From positions 124,001 to 188,000 of the forward strand of contig NZ_LMEY01000012.1 of the NCBI RefSeq assembly GCF_001426665.1: a stretch of 64,000 nt of DNA, in the 5' to 3' direction. This DNA is from Rhizobium sp. Root1334. Lineage in GTDB: Bacteria; Pseudomonadota; Alphaproteobacteria; Rhizobiales; Rhizobiaceae. Positions 38,248 through 47,302 of this stretch are shown piece by piece. Under the pieces are notes generated by a model. The model was given only the letters and a program-made list of their open reading frames with translations. It did not search any database and was not told the origin of the DNA. The position numbers were made by a program, and so were the translations under genes. The stretch's first letter is position 1, and each line of letters begins with the position of its first letter.

Positions 38248-38490
38248 ATGGGTACAATTTGCACCGATAATGGCGCCGCATGTTCTATTGCGATAGGTAC
38301 AATCCAGCCGCGAGGCCTCGTCTCGCGATTGAAGCAGCTTGGTCGGTATATGATCGTCTGGATTCTCGGCCGTGAAGAAAAGCGGCTGAGCCGGATTGCT
38401 CTTTCTGAGCTGACGGATGATCAGCTTGCCGATATCGGCGTTACGCCGGCGGAGGCGCGCCGGGAGGCAGCACGGCCATTCTGGGACTAA
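38248..38490 (+). CDS. DUF1127 small basic protein
   Basis: 80 residues. The C-terminal half R-E-E-K-R-L-S-R-I-A-L-S-E-L-T-D-D-Q-L-A-D-I-G is the DUF1127 motif, an arginine-rich helix plus a D-I-G turn. The start at 38248 is chosen because GGAG lies eight bases upstream. Some DUF1127 proteins in alphaproteobacteria bind RNA or affect phosphate and carbon metabolism. It is divergent from the MocR gene, so it may be its target. Confidence 0.75.
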   Translation: MGTICTDNGAACSIAIGTIQPRGLVSRLKQLGRYMIVWILGREEKRLSRIALSELTDDQLADIGVTPAEARREAARPFWD

Positions 38491-38505
38491 AATGGACCTG
38501 CAGGA

Positions 38506-38853
38506 CTACAGAATTTCCAGGACTTTGGTGTCTGGCCGGCAGAGTCTGACACCCTTCCCGGTCACGACGATGGGTCTCTGTATCAGTTCGGGATGGGCCA
38601 GCATTGCGTCAATGATCTCCCGGTCTGTCTTGCTCTCGTCATCCAGCTTGAGCGCCAGGTACGCGGGCTCCTTGATCCGCAGCAACTGGCGTGGCGCCAT
38701 GTCCATGGCAAGCAGAAGAGCCAGCATTTCCTCATGGCTCGGCGGTGTTGCCATATAGTCGACAATGGCAGGCACTGTTCCTGTGTCGCGAATGAGCTTG
38801 AGAACCGAACGGGATGTACCGCAGGCACTGTTATGATAGATCATGACGGTCAT
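38506..38853 (-). CDS. ArsC family reductase-like protein
   Basis: 115 residues. Glutaredoxin-related ArsC fold with the catalytic cysteine in I-Y-H-N-S-A-C-G-T-S-R-S and the conserved R-P-I-V near 93. Real arsenate reductases of this type keep three arginines; here the R at 93 and others look present. No other arsenic-resistance gene is adjacent, so function may differ (Spx/YffB-like). It is convergent with the DUF1127 gene. Confidence 0.82.
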   Translation of the reverse strand: MTVMIYHNSACGTSRSVLKLIRDTGTVPAIVDYMATPPSHEEMLALLLAMDMAPRQLLRIKEPAYLALKLDDESKTDREIIDAMLAHPELIQRPIVVTGKGVRLCRPDTKVLEIL

Positions 38854-39292
38854 AAGTGTGCCTTTGGTGTGGGTAAGAGCTGGGGTGAAAAGCGCCAGCG
38901 GAATGGTCTGCGCCTAGCATGAGAATGTACGCGGATTCGTGACAGCCACAAGAATACCATTCTCTGGTTGCTTGCATAAAAATACGTTCTTGGATTGCGT
39001 TGAGTGGGTGTGAACAGTCTCGAGTTGATTGTCGTGCAAAAGGGCGTGAATGAAAAGCGGCAAGAAATAGCGATATGCGATCAATCCACCGCCTATCTCC
39101 ACCGGTTAGAACGGTGGCTTTCACGGTGGACAATACTTGAGTGAACAGAAGGTCAGTGCCGGTAATTCACCGTATGCGAACGAACTGAATGGTATAATGA
39201 CAGCCCGGAATGCCGCCGGGCTCAGGTTGTTCGCACCTGATTAGGTTTTTTCGGGGTGCTGTCCGCGCGGCAAGGACTTTGTGCTGAAAGCC
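38854..39292. other. 439-base gene-free region with terminator-like hairpins
   Basis: No reading frame here has a good start or family match. The right part holds two adjacent hairpins followed by GTTTTTTC (listed separately). The transcript they would end, running rightward, has no protein-coding gene, so a small RNA is possible. I found no confident promoter. Confidence 0.4.
39202..39251 (+). terminator. tandem hairpins with T-tract (possible small RNA end)
   Basis: AGCCCGG (39202-39208) / CCGGGCT (39216-39222), immediately followed by TCAGGT (39222-39227) / ACCTGA (39235-39240), then TTAGGTTTTTT. It reads as a plus-strand terminator with no upstream gene on that strand for about 700 bases. 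Confidence 0.5.
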
Positions 39293-39694
39293 TCAGCGGC
39301 AGCCCGTTCCGCCAGCAGCCCAGCGTTTGATATCCGTGGTCATCCGTGCGCCGACAGTTTCGCTGAAAAGCGGGCCAAAAGCCTGCAGCCGGGCAGGGTG
39401 CCCCTCGGCTTGGACCACTGCGAGAGGTCGCGATTCGGGTGAATTGCGCTTGACGATGAGGATGCGCGGGCGCCCGGAGAAGGAATTCAATTCCGGCGCG
39501 AGGCGATAGGCCTTGAAGGCTGCATCACCGGATTTGAACCAGCAGGCATTGGCGCCCAGCGCGATCCGCTCCATGGTGGGCAATGCTGCCGTGTTCTGCG
39601 CCGGGGTCGGCGGTTTTGATGACTGGCAACCCGCCAGAAGCACGGCGATGGAGCCGGCGGTAGCAAAGAAGCGAAGGAAAGCTGCGGCGCGCAT
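39293..39694 (-). CDS. lipoprotein of unknown function
   Basis: 133 residues. A signal peptide with a lipobox (A-V-L-L-A-G-C at about 17-23) predicts a lipid-anchored envelope protein. The mature part has a short proline/threonine linker and a compact domain with two cysteines (N-A-C-W-F-K and G-T-G-C-R) that could bond. I do not recognise a named family. It lies 50 bases downstream of purQ on the same strand and may share its transcript. Confidence 0.75.
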   Translation of the reverse strand: MRAAAFLRFFATAGSIAVLLAGCQSSKPPTPAQNTAALPTMERIALGANACWFKSGDAAFKAYRLAPELNSFSGRPRILIVKRNSPESRPLAVVQAEGHPARLQAFGPLFSETVGARMTTDIKRWAAGGTGCR

Positions 39695-39744
39695 GAAGGC
39701 CCCTTATGATTCTGTCTATAGGGTGCCTTCTAGCAGAGCGACTG

Positions 39745-40416
39745 TTAAGCAGCGATTACATCGAGCGCGGAAGCGAACAGGCCGCGTCCGTCCGAGCCGC
39801 CATGTGCGGCTTCGATCAGGTTCTCCGGATGCGGCATCATGCCAAGCACATTGCCCCTGGCATTGACGATCCCGGCAATGTCGTTGACCGAACCGTTCGG
39901 ATTGGTACCGGCCGCATAACGGAAGACGACCTGGCCATTATCCTCGATCGTCTTCAGTGTTTCCGCGTCGGCAAAATAGTTGCCGTCATGATGGGCTACC
40001 GGGCAACGGATGATCTGACCCTGTTCGTAAGCGCGGCTGAAATCGGTATTGGCATTGACGACCTCAAGCTTGATTTCCTTGCAGACGAACTTCAGTGAGG
40101 CGTTGCGCATCAAGGCACCCGGCAGGAGGCCTGCCTCGACCAGGATCTGGAAGCCGTTGCAGACGCCGAGCACCTTGACGCCGGCCTCGGCCTTCGCCTT
40201 GATCGCCTGCATGACGGGCATGCGGGCTGCGATCGCGCCGCAGCGCAGATAATCACCGTAGGAAAAGCCACCAGGAATGACGATCAGGTCGACATCCGGG
40301 ATGTCCGTTTCTGTTTGCCAGATGGTGACCGGCGCGTTGCCGGAAATCTTGGTCAACGCTGCGATCATGTCGCGGTCACGGTTAAGGCCTGGAAGCTGAA
40401 CGACGGCGGATTTCAT
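39745..40416 (-). CDS. purQ: phosphoribosylformylglycinamidine synthase subunit PurQ
   Basis: 223 residues. Class I glutamine amidotransferase supplying ammonia to PurL. The catalytic cysteine is in [11 protein letters not shown] and the catalytic histidine in M-P-H-P-E-N. The N-terminal [10 protein letters not shown] is typical. Its start overlaps the previous small gene by four bases (ATGA), so the pur run is translationally coupled here. Confidence 0.96.
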   Translation of the reverse strand: MKSAVVQLPGLNRDRDMIAALTKISGNAPVTIWQTETDIPDVDLIVIPGGFSYGDYLRCGAIAARMPVMQAIKAKAEAGVKVLGVCNGFQILVEAGLLPGALMRNASLKFVCKEIKLEVVNANTDFSRAYEQGQIIRCPVAHHDGNYFADAETLKTIEDNGQVVFRYAAGTNPNGSVNDIAGIVNARGNVLGMMPHPENLIEAAHGGSDGRGLFASALDVIAA

Positions 40417-40670
40417 GGGTGCGGTTCAAACCTGGATTGGGCCTCGGCAAGCTCGCGCAATTCGAGGCGGTTTTCTATTCTCTCCAAACGCTCATCTATC
40501 TGATGAAGCATTGTATAGAGCGTGTTGATGTCGTTCTGGTGGGCATGTAACGACAGTCTTATAGAGCCCATTTCGCTTCGAAGGTCGCGGATCGCATTAT
40601 CGGATTTGTCGGCCCTAACGTGCATACGCCGCAGAATCTCGTGAATAAGTTCCTGAGTGACATCAGCCAT
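40413..40670 (-). CDS. small coiled-coil protein in pur operon (copy 2)
   Basis: 85 residues, almost entirely helical. Heptad-like leucine/isoleucine spacing is visible in [23 protein letters not shown]. It begins M-A-D-V-T-Q-E-L, similar to M-A-E-I-T-N-E-M in the gene just upstream, so the two are probably paralogues. It overlaps purQ by four bases. No known family; probably forms a homo- or hetero-coiled coil. Confidence 0.68.
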   Translation of the reverse strand: MADVTQELIHEILRRMHVRADKSDNAIRDLRSEMGSIRLSLHAHQNDINTLYTMLHQIDERLERIENRLELRELAEAQSRFEPHP

Positions 40671-40674
40671 GAAA

Positions 40675-40869
40675 CTAGCCTAGCTTCTCCAGGCGGCTTC
40701 CGAACAACGTTCGCTTGAGAGTTTCTGTACGCTCACGGCCTTCTGTTAACTCCCGGTTGGTTTCCCGCATAAAGGCAACCAATTCATCCAGAGACTGGGC
40801 GGTCTCTTGAAGCCGACGATCGAGTGCCATTACTTCCGTGTACAGCATTTCATTCGTGATTTCGGCCAT
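40675..40869 (-). CDS. small coiled-coil protein in pur operon (copy 1)
   Basis: 64 residues, predicted mostly helical and charged: A-L-D-R-R-L-Q-E-T-A-Q-S-L-D-E-L-V and E-G-R-E-R-T-E-T-L. It sits between purS (20 bases upstream) and its likely paralogue (4 bases downstream). Not recognised as a named family. Its place inside the purine operon is the only clue to function. Confidence 0.65.
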   Translation of the reverse strand: MAEITNEMLYTEVMALDRRLQETAQSLDELVAFMRETNRELTEGRERTETLKRTLFGSRLEKLG

Positions 40870-40889
40870 TCGACCACCTCATTCAACCA

Positions 40890-41132
40890 TCAGGCGAGTG
40901 AGATAGTGTAGTTCTCAATCACCGTGTTGGCGAGGAGTTTCTCGCACATCGCCTTTACTTCGGCTTCGGCCTTTGCCTTGTCGGCAGTGTCGATCTGCAG
41001 ATCGAAGACCTTGCCCTGGCGGACATGGCCAAGGCCCTCGAAGCCGAGTGCGCCAAGCGCGCCTTCGATTGCCTTGCCCTGAGGGTCGAGAACGCCGTTC
41101 TTCAGCGTCACTGTTACGCGTGCGTTGATCAC
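40890..41132 (-). CDS. purS: phosphoribosylformylglycinamidine synthase subunit PurS
   Basis: 80 residues. Small ferredoxin-like subunit that bridges PurL and PurQ. It begins M-I-N-A-R-V-T-V-T-L-K-N-G-V-L-D-P-Q-G-K-A, the family signature, followed by L-G-F-E-G-L-G-H-V-R-Q-G-K. It starts 16 bases after purC. Confidence 0.95.
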   Translation of the reverse strand: MINARVTVTLKNGVLDPQGKAIEGALGALGFEGLGHVRQGKVFDLQIDTADKAKAEAEVKAMCEKLLANTVIENYTISLA

Positions 41133-41148
41133 TGTCGTCTTTTCCTGC

Positions 41149-41913
41149 TTACTTTACCAGAACCGGGCCGGAGCCGCGGGGCGGTTCGTTTTCGTTCATG
41201 ATGCCAAGGCGGCGCGCCACTTCCTGGTAAGCCTCGACAAGGCCTCCCATATCGCGGCGGAACCGGTCCTTGTCCATCTTTTCCTTGGTCTCGACGTCCC
41301 ACAGACGGCAGCTGTCCGGCGAAATCTCGTCGGCCAGGATGATGCGCATCATGTCGCCTTCGAACAGACGGCCACATTCGATCTTGAAATCAACCAGTTG
41401 GATGCCGACGCCGAGAAACAGGCCGGTGAGGAAGTCGTTGATGCGGATGGCGAGCGCCATGATGTCATCAAGTTCCTGCGGACTTGCCCAGCCGAATGCC
41501 GTGATATGCTCTTCGGAGACCATCGGGTCTTCAAGCGCATCGGCCTTATAGTAAAATTCGATGATCGAGCGCGGCAGGACCACGCCTTCCTCGATGCCGA
41601 GGCGCTTGGCGAGCGAGCCGGCAGCCACGTTGCGCACGACAATCTCGAGCGGAATGATTTCCACTTCCTTGATCAGCTGTTCGCGCATGTTGAGGCGGCG
41701 GATGAAATGCGTGGGAATGCCGATACGGTTCAGATGGGTGAAGATATATTCTGAAATCCGGTTGTTGAGCACACCCTTGCCGTCGATGATCTCATGCTTC
41801 TTGGCGTTGAAGGCCGTAGCATCGTCTTTGAAGAACTGGATCAGAGTGCCAGGCTCCGGACCTTCGTAAAGGATCTTGGCCTTGCCCTCGTAGATACGGC
41901 GGCGACGGTTCAT
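41149..41913 (-). CDS. purC: phosphoribosylaminoimidazole-succinocarboxamide synthase
   Basis: 254 residues. SAICAR synthetase, joining CAIR and aspartate with ATP. Motifs: [26 protein letters not shown], and [15 protein letters not shown]. The start at 41913 matches the family N-terminus; the open frame extends 58 codons further without similarity. It is the first gene of the purC-purS-purQ run and divergent from the ATPase-inhibitor gene. Confidence 0.96.
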   Translation of the reverse strand: MNRRRRIYEGKAKILYEGPEPGTLIQFFKDDATAFNAKKHEIIDGKGVLNNRISEYIFTHLNRIGIPTHFIRRLNMREQLIKEVEIIPLEIVVRNVAAGSLAKRLGIEEGVVLPRSIIEFYYKADALEDPMVSEEHITAFGWASPQELDDIMALAIRINDFLTGLFLGVGIQLVDFKIECGRLFEGDMMRIILADEISPDSCRLWDVETKEKMDKDRFRRDMGGLVEAYQEVARRLGIMNENEPPRGSGPVLVK

Positions 41914-42156
41914 GAATGGTGTCTCTATCTCTAAAGGCGCTTGGGCTGCGCACTTGGTATTTTCTAAGGCGGTCCATAACCGAAATGAAACCATTTCACA
42001 ATCGGCGACTGTTCCGATCCCCTGATTTACGTCTGCCCGATCCTCTTCAGGGTAGCACGAAAGTCGCCACGCCGGAAAACTTCGCATTGCACTTTCGATG
42101 ACCTTTTGGTTTATGGGCGAAAAGCTAAACTCAAAACGGTTTTTGGGAGATCAAGG

Positions 42157-42471
42157 ATGACCAATATGCAGGATCGCGAAAAGGCGTTCGAATCGAAGTT
42201 TGCTCTCGACGAAGAGTTGAAGTTCAAGGCCGAGGCGCGCCGCAACAAGCTTCTTGGTCTCTGGGCTGCCGAGCTTCTGGGCAAGAGCGACCCGGCCGCC
42301 TACGCAAAGGAAGTCGTCGCGGCTGACTTCGAAGAGTCGGGGCACGAGGATGTCGTGCGCAAGCTTCGCGCCGATTTTGACGCTGCCGGCATCACCCTGA
42401 CAGACGAAGAGATTCGCCTGAAGATGCTTGAGCTTCTGTCTGAGGCCGTCACACAGGTCCAGAACGGCTGA
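42157..42471 (+). CDS. F1-ATPase inhibitor zeta subunit family (DUF1476)
   Basis: 104 residues, the family length. It begins D-R-E-K-A-F-E-S-K-F-A-L-D-E-E-L-K-F-K-A-E, the inhibitory N-terminal helix known from the Paracoccus zeta subunit, which blocks ATP hydrolysis by F1. A four-helix C-terminal part follows. The ATG at 42157 has GGGAG seven bases upstream. It is monocistronic with a strong terminator. Confidence 0.9.
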   Translation: MTNMQDREKAFESKFALDEELKFKAEARRNKLLGLWAAELLGKSDPAAYAKEVVAADFEESGHEDVVRKLRADFDAAGITLTDEEIRLKMLELLSEAVTQVQNG

Positions 42472-42493
42472 TATCGCCGTATTAGCTAATTAG

Positions 42494-42522
42494 AACCGTC
42501 CGAGTTTTCGGGCGGTTTTTTT
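42494..42522. terminator. terminator between ATPase-inhibitor gene and GGDEF/EAL gene
   Basis: AACCGTCCGA (42494-42503) pairs with TCGGGCGGTT (42508-42517), one G-T wobble, loop GTTT. A T run follows. It sits between two convergent stops. Confidence 0.85.
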
Positions 42523-42526
42523 ATGC

Positions 42527-45130
42527 CTAGCGGTCCCTCCTGGCCATTTTGTGCATAGATTCGATGGATGTTTCCGGCGTGCGCCAGCGTCCGGAACGGA
42601 TAAATGCCTCGAGGTCTGTTCTGGCCATGGGCCTGGCGAAGGCATAGCCCTGCAGTGTATCGCAACCCAGATCACGCAAGATATGCGCATGGCGGATTGT
42701 CTCCACCCCCTCGGCGACGACTTCGATGTTGAGCGAATGGCCGATATCGATGATCGATCCAACCAGCTTGCGCTGCTCCGCGGCCTCGATAATCGGTATG
42801 ACGAGAGCACGATCGATCTTGAGGCGGCTCGGATTGAGCTTCATGAGGCCAACAATCGAGGCATGGCCTGTCCCGAAATCATCGATTTCGATGTCGATGC
42901 CGAGCGCGCTGAGATTATTGAGGATTTGCGAGGATTCCTCGTCGAGATCGTCGAGGAAGATTGATTCCAACAGCTCGAATGACAGTTTTCCACGCGGTAT
43001 GTTCAACTGCTTCAAGCTATCGATCAGGCCAGGCTCGCGCAACCGGGGCGAGGAGACGTTGACGGAAATGCGCGGGACACCAAAACCTTGCGTCTCCCAG
43101 CGGTTGAAATCGCTCAATGCCTGCTCGGCAATGCGGCGGTCGATTGTCATCAGCGCATTGATATCGTCGGCGATCTTGAGAAAATAATCGGGTGCCAGCA
43201 GGCCATGCCGCGGGTGTACCCAGCGGGCGAGCGTCTCGACGCCGGTAATATCGAGCGTGCGGGCATCAAACTGTGGCTGATAGAAAGGAACGAATTCGCC
43301 TTCCTCCAGCCCCTTGATGATTTCATCGGCCGTGCGCTTGGTATGATGGATTTGCGTCTGCAACTGTTGCGTGAAAAATTCATAACGGTTCCGGCCAAGC
43401 CCTTTGGCCCGATAGAGCGCTATATCGGCGTTCATCAGCGACTGTTTGGCGCCAACTGTTCCATCGACGGTCCAGGCGATGCCGACGCTGGCTCCGAACC
43501 TGCACGGGTGCCCGTCATAGGTCACCGGCTGTCGCAGAGCTTCGATGATCTGATCCGTGAGCAAGATGACGTCATCCTGCGGTCGATGCGCGTCGCACAA
43601 CACCAGGAATTCGTCGCCGCCGATCCGCGCAACGAAATCACGATCGCCGATGATCGTGGAAAGCACGTTCGCCGTATGTACGAGCATGGCATCACCGGCC
43701 TGATGACCGAGCGTGTCATTAATCTGCTTGAACCGGTCGAGATCGATATGAAGGATGGCGCAATAATCGACCTTATCGGCAATCCATTCATCGAGACGCT
43801 GGTCAAGGAACCGCCGGTTCGGCAGGCCGGTCAGATGATCATGCAGCGCGTTGTATTCGATTCGGGTCCGGGCCGCTTCCAGTTCAAGATTGCGTGCCTC
43901 TGCGAGTTGCCGCGCTCTTTCCAGATCCTCGCGCAAGGTAACATCCTCGGTCACGTCCCAATTGGCACCGATGAGTTTGCGCGCGCCTTCATTGTCGGTG
44001 AAGGTTACGGAACTTGAGCGGATGTGGCGAATTTCTCCGTCGGGACGGATAATGCGAAACGCGTTCATGAAGGGAGCAGCCGAAGCTACGCCCGCCGCAA
44101 CCCTTGCGAGGGCTGCATCCCGATCCTGCGGGTGCAGCCTTTCTTCGAAGGCCAACACACTCGGCTCTTGTGGATCCAGGCCATAGATAGATAGCAAATG
44201 CTTGTCGCGCACGATAGCGCCGGTATCGAGATTGGCTTCGAATACACCCACCTTCGATACATCAAGAGCAAGTCTCAGCCGTCGCGATATTTCCTCAAGA
44301 TGAGCCTCGGCCTTTTTGCGTTCGGAGATATCGGTATCCGTGCCGATGATCCGGCTCGGCTTGCCCTCCGATGTCCACTCAATGGAGGCTCCCCGGCTTT
44401 CGATCCAGATCCAGCGGCCATCCGCATGGCGTTCGCGGTACTGGAATGTGTTGAACGCGACTTCGCCCTCGTCCTGACGGCGAATACTTTCGATTACGTG
44501 TTCGCGGTCGGCCGGATGGACATTGTCGATCCAGACATCGAGGGATCCGTCAACGGTCGCATCCGCTGCCATGCCACGCAGATTTTTCCAGGGAATGGAG
44601 TAGAACAGTTCGTTTGTGCTGAAGTCGTGGTCCCAAACGCCCTGGTGAGCACTTTCAAGCGCGTATTTCCAGCGCGTTTCGCTCTTCTGCAGAGTGGTAA
44701 CGGCCTGCTTGAGCTCGTCGATCGATTGAGTTTGGAGAATGATCCACGGCGATGAGCCGCTCATGTGCGATATCGAAGCCATGACCCATTTGATAGAACC
44801 GTCCGGTCGGGGCAGGCGTAGTTCACATTGTTTGGGCGAGGCTCCGTTGGCCTGGACATCTGCCATCATTGCTGTCAGCGGACCCGCGTCCTCGTCATGG
44901 ACAAAACACTGGATATGTTCGCCGAGGATTTTATCTAAGGGCAGGGCAAGAGCATGTGAGAAGGCTGCATTGACCTGGCGAATGCAGCCGTCCTGTTCCA
45001 GCAGGCAATAGCCAATTGGCGCACAATCAAGAATGCTTGCGGCGTCCGGTAAAACCCCCGTTGCTGCCGGTTTTGGCGGCGAATGTCTACTTTTACTCGC
45101 GGTTGTCACGTACCAGCTATTCCCGAACAA
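42527..45130 (-). CDS. PAS-GGDEF-EAL cyclic-di-GMP signalling protein
   Basis: Up to 867 residues. Three PAS/PAC-like segments lie at about 30-140, 150-275 and 285-405. A GGDEF domain (R-I-G-G-D-E-F intact, so cyclase activity is likely) and an EAL domain follow. In the EAL domain the first signature reads E-T-L rather than E-A-L; the metal-binding D-D-F-G-T-G-H and K-I-D are intact. No membrane segment or signal peptide is seen, so it is a cytosolic sensor. The start is uncertain: TTG at 45130 lies in a small hairpin without a ribosome-binding site, and GTG at 45109 is an alternative. The net effect (synthesis or breakdown) cannot be told. Confidence 0.88.
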   Translation of the reverse strand: MFGNSWYVTTASKSRHSPPKPAATGVLPDAASILDCAPIGYCLLEQDGCIRQVNAAFSHALALPLDKILGEHIQCFVHDEDAGPLTAMMADVQANGASPKQCELRLPRPDGSIKWVMASISHMSGSSPWIILQTQSIDELKQAVTTLQKSETRWKYALESAHQGVWDHDFSTNELFYSIPWKNLRGMAADATVDGSLDVWIDNVHPADREHVIESIRRQDEGEVAFNTFQYRERHADGRWIWIESRGASIEWTSEGKPSRIIGTDTDISERKKAEAHLEEISRRLRLALDVSKVGVFEANLDTGAIVRDKHLLSIYGLDPQEPSVLAFEERLHPQDRDAALARVAAGVASAAPFMNAFRIIRPDGEIRHIRSSSVTFTDNEGARKLIGANWDVTEDVTLREDLERARQLAEARNLELEAARTRIEYNALHDHLTGLPNRRFLDQRLDEWIADKVDYCAILHIDLDRFKQINDTLGHQAGDAMLVHTANVLSTIIGDRDFVARIGGDEFLVLCDAHRPQDDVILLTDQIIEALRQPVTYDGHPCRFGASVGIAWTVDGTVGAKQSLMNADIALYRAKGLGRNRYEFFTQQLQTQIHHTKRTADEIIKGLEEGEFVPFYQPQFDARTLDITGVETLARWVHPRHGLLAPDYFLKIADDINALMTIDRRIAEQALSDFNRWETQGFGVPRISVNVSSPRLREPGLIDSLKQLNIPRGKLSFELLESIFLDDLDEESSQILNNLSALGIDIEIDDFGTGHASIVGLMKLNPSRLKIDRALVIPIIEAAEQRKLVGSIIDIGHSLNIEVVAEGVETIRHAHILRDLGCDTLQGYAFARPMARTDLEAFIRSGRWRTPETSIESMHKMARRDR

Positions 45131-45211
45131 ATTTCGGGCATCATGACCGATGACAATGAAAGTCCCCTTAATGGGAGATGTCGCTAAAATATCCTCGTTG
45201 CTGCGGCAAGG

Positions 45212-45766
45212 TCAGGGCTGGAGCCGGTTGAGAAATTGAGCAAAGACCATCGTGCCTTCCGGCCAGGGACCATGCCCGGATTCACTGTTGATATGGCCGG
45301 ATTCGCCTGCGTCCACGAGCAGAGAGCCCCAGGCATTGGCCATATCGCCGGCATGTTCGTAGGTGCCGAAAGGATCATTGCGGCTTGCCACGACAAGGCT
45401 CGGAAACGGCAGCGGATCACGCGGATAGGGACCGAACGTCATCAGGTGTTTCGGGCGGATCTTCGGATTGGTCACCTCGGGCGGTGCAACGAGGAAGGCG
45501 CCGGCGATTTTCTTCTCAAAATGGGGCAGGGCGTGAATGGCCGTTGCCACACCGAGTGAATGCGCAACGATGACGACAGGTTTTGTTGCTGCATTGACGT
45601 CATCGATCATCCGCTTGACCCAGTCCTCCCGGACGGGCTTTGCCCACTCCGCCTGTTCGACGCGCCGCGCCGAGGCAAGTTTGTTCTGCCACCGGGTTTG
45701 CCAATGGTCAGGCCCGGAATTGGTATAACCGGGTACAATGAGGATATCTGCTTCTGATGCTTTCAT
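45212..45766 (-). CDS. RBBP9/YdeN-type alpha/beta hydrolase
   Basis: 184 residues. Begins I-L-I-V-P-G-Y-T-N-S-G-P-D-H-W-Q. The nucleophile serine is in V-A-H-S-L-G-V, with the catalytic aspartate near S-R-N-D-P-F and the histidine in S-G-H-I-N. These features define the RBBP9/YdeN group of small serine hydrolases. The start at 45766 fits the family; the upstream 47 codons do not. It follows the GGDEF/EAL gene position but in a separate unit. The substrate is unknown. Confidence 0.85.
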   Translation of the reverse strand: MKASEADILIVPGYTNSGPDHWQTRWQNKLASARRVEQAEWAKPVREDWVKRMIDDVNAATKPVVIVAHSLGVATAIHALPHFEKKIAGAFLVAPPEVTNPKIRPKHLMTFGPYPRDPLPFPSLVVASRNDPFGTYEHAGDMANAWGSLLVDAGESGHINSESGHGPWPEGTMVFAQFLNRLQP

Positions 45767-45990
45767 AATAACGGGGATTTGAGGTTGGGGGCAGCGGAAG
45801 TCAAGTGTATGGTGTGCAAATCTGGTATATGCTGGATGCACGGGCGATTGAACACGACGCCCGTGGCGGCGAGTACGCCAATATCGAGAGCATCGGATTG
45901 CCGTCAAGGATACCGCAATCCCCTCGAAACTTGAAATACTGATTGTTCTCGAATGACGTGACGACGCGTGTTCCTGGAGGAGAATTGGTC

Positions 45991-46797
45991 ATGACAACAT
46001 TTCATGTAATGGCAGGATCCAGCGACGGGCTCACACATCCGGAGATACGCAGGATCGGTGTTTCCGACGTTTTCGACGCGTTGCGTCTCGGCTGGCAGGA
46101 TTTCAACGCAAAACCGTCTCACTACGTCTTTCTCTGCCTGATCTATCCGATTGCCGGCGTCGTCCTTGCGACCTGGAGTTCGGGCGTCAATATGCTGCCG
46201 CTGCTCTATCCTCTGGCTTCCGGTTTTGCCCTGCTTGGCCCGGTCGCAGCCATCGGTCTCTACGAGATCAGCAGACGCCGGGAAATAGGGATGGATACCT
46301 CCTGGCGGCACGCCTTCGATGTCCGCCGCTCCCCGGCACTGCCGTCGATCCTCGCCTTGGCTTTCATGCTGCTCGTTCTCTTCGTCGTCTGGCTGATGGT
46401 CGCGCAATCGCTCTACACGCAACTGTTCGGCGACGTGCCGGCATCGTCGCTTTCGGCGCTCTACAATCAGATCGTTGGAACCGATCAAGGGTGGAGCCTT
46501 GTCCTGATCGGCAATGCAGTCGGCTTCGTCTTTGCGGTTATCGTGCTTTCGACGGTGGTCGTGTCGTTTCCGTTGCTGCTTGATCGGGATGTTGGCGTCG
46601 TGGCGGCGGTCGAGACGTCGGTGCGCGTGACGCTTGCCAACCCGGTACCGGTGGCTGTCTGGGGATTGATTGTTGCGGCCGGTCTGGTCATCGGCTCGAT
46701 CCCGGTTTTCGTCGGTCTCGCCGTCATCATGCCGATCCTCGGGCATGCGACGTGGCACCTTTATCGCGAGCTGGTTGTTGCGCCGAAAGGCAAGTAA
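45991..46797 (+). CDS. DUF2189 integral membrane protein
   Basis: 268 residues. About six hydrophobic segments between 50 and 255. The N-terminal L-R-L-G-W-Q-D-F and G-P-V-A-A-I-G-L-Y-E-I-S-R-R-R-E match the DUF2189 family of inner-membrane proteins, sometimes annotated as cytochrome c oxidase subunit-like. The start at 45991 has GGAGGAG upstream; the 16-codon extension is less likely. Function unknown. Confidence 0.82.
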   Translation: MTTFHVMAGSSDGLTHPEIRRIGVSDVFDALRLGWQDFNAKPSHYVFLCLIYPIAGVVLATWSSGVNMLPLLYPLASGFALLGPVAAIGLYEISRRREIGMDTSWRHAFDVRRSPALPSILALAFMLLVLFVVWLMVAQSLYTQLFGDVPASSLSALYNQIVGTDQGWSLVLIGNAVGFVFAVIVLSTVVVSFPLLLDRDVGVVAAVETSVRVTLANPVPVAVWGLIVAAGLVIGSIPVFVGLAVIMPILGHATWHLYRELVVAPKGK

Positions 46798-46872
46798 CCG
46801 CTCGACATGCCGCACCACGATAGGTGCCGCCGGGCATGGCGGCACTGTTTTTTCGCACGTAACGCCTGTGGC

Positions 46873-47178
46873 TTAGCGGAAATATTTGAAATAGGACGAA
46901 ATCTGCGCCGATGTGTTGGACGACGTTTTAAGGCGAATGCCAATCTTGTCGCCACGGTACCATTGCACGACACCGGTCAGATGGCCGAACTCCTCGCTCT
47001 TGATCGAGACTTCCTGACCGGTCCTGGCATTGATATCGAAGTAGAGCTGAAAGCAAATCCCGGTTTCCGACAGGTCCTTGACGATCCCCCGGCTTGACCC
47101 GCCCTTGCAAGTGACTTCACCGGTGAATTTTGTTACCGTTCGTGTGGCTTTGCGTTCGATTGTCTGCTGGCTCGGCAT
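46873..47178 (-). CDS. PilZ-domain protein (cyclic-di-GMP receptor candidate)
   Basis: 101 residues, a stand-alone PilZ domain. Both ligand motifs are present: R-K-A-T-R near the N-terminus (the RxxxR type) and D-L-S-E-T-G (D/NxSxxG). It should therefore bind cyclic-di-GMP. The start has GGAGGGG four bases upstream; the nine preceding codons are non-coding. It lies 1.7 kb from the GGDEF/EAL gene, but not in an operon with it. Confidence 0.85.
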   Translation of the reverse strand: MPSQQTIERKATRTVTKFTGEVTCKGGSSRGIVKDLSETGICFQLYFDINARTGQEVSIKSEEFGHLTGVVQWYRGDKIGIRLKTSSNTSAQISSYFKYFR

Positions 47179-47302
47179 GGTCCCCTCCAACTTTTGCATT
47201 TTCACTCCGTCGCAGTCTCCTATGGAAGACTGACAAAAGGTTTGAAAAAATCATTCGCAGTTGAATGAACCGGGTCGAAATAAGACATTGCAGCCGCAAG
47301 AG

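Noticed and set aside
38831..39133. 100-residue minus-strand frame upstream of arsC-like gene
   Set aside because: Overlaps the ArsC start, contains no family motif and lacks a ribosome-binding site.
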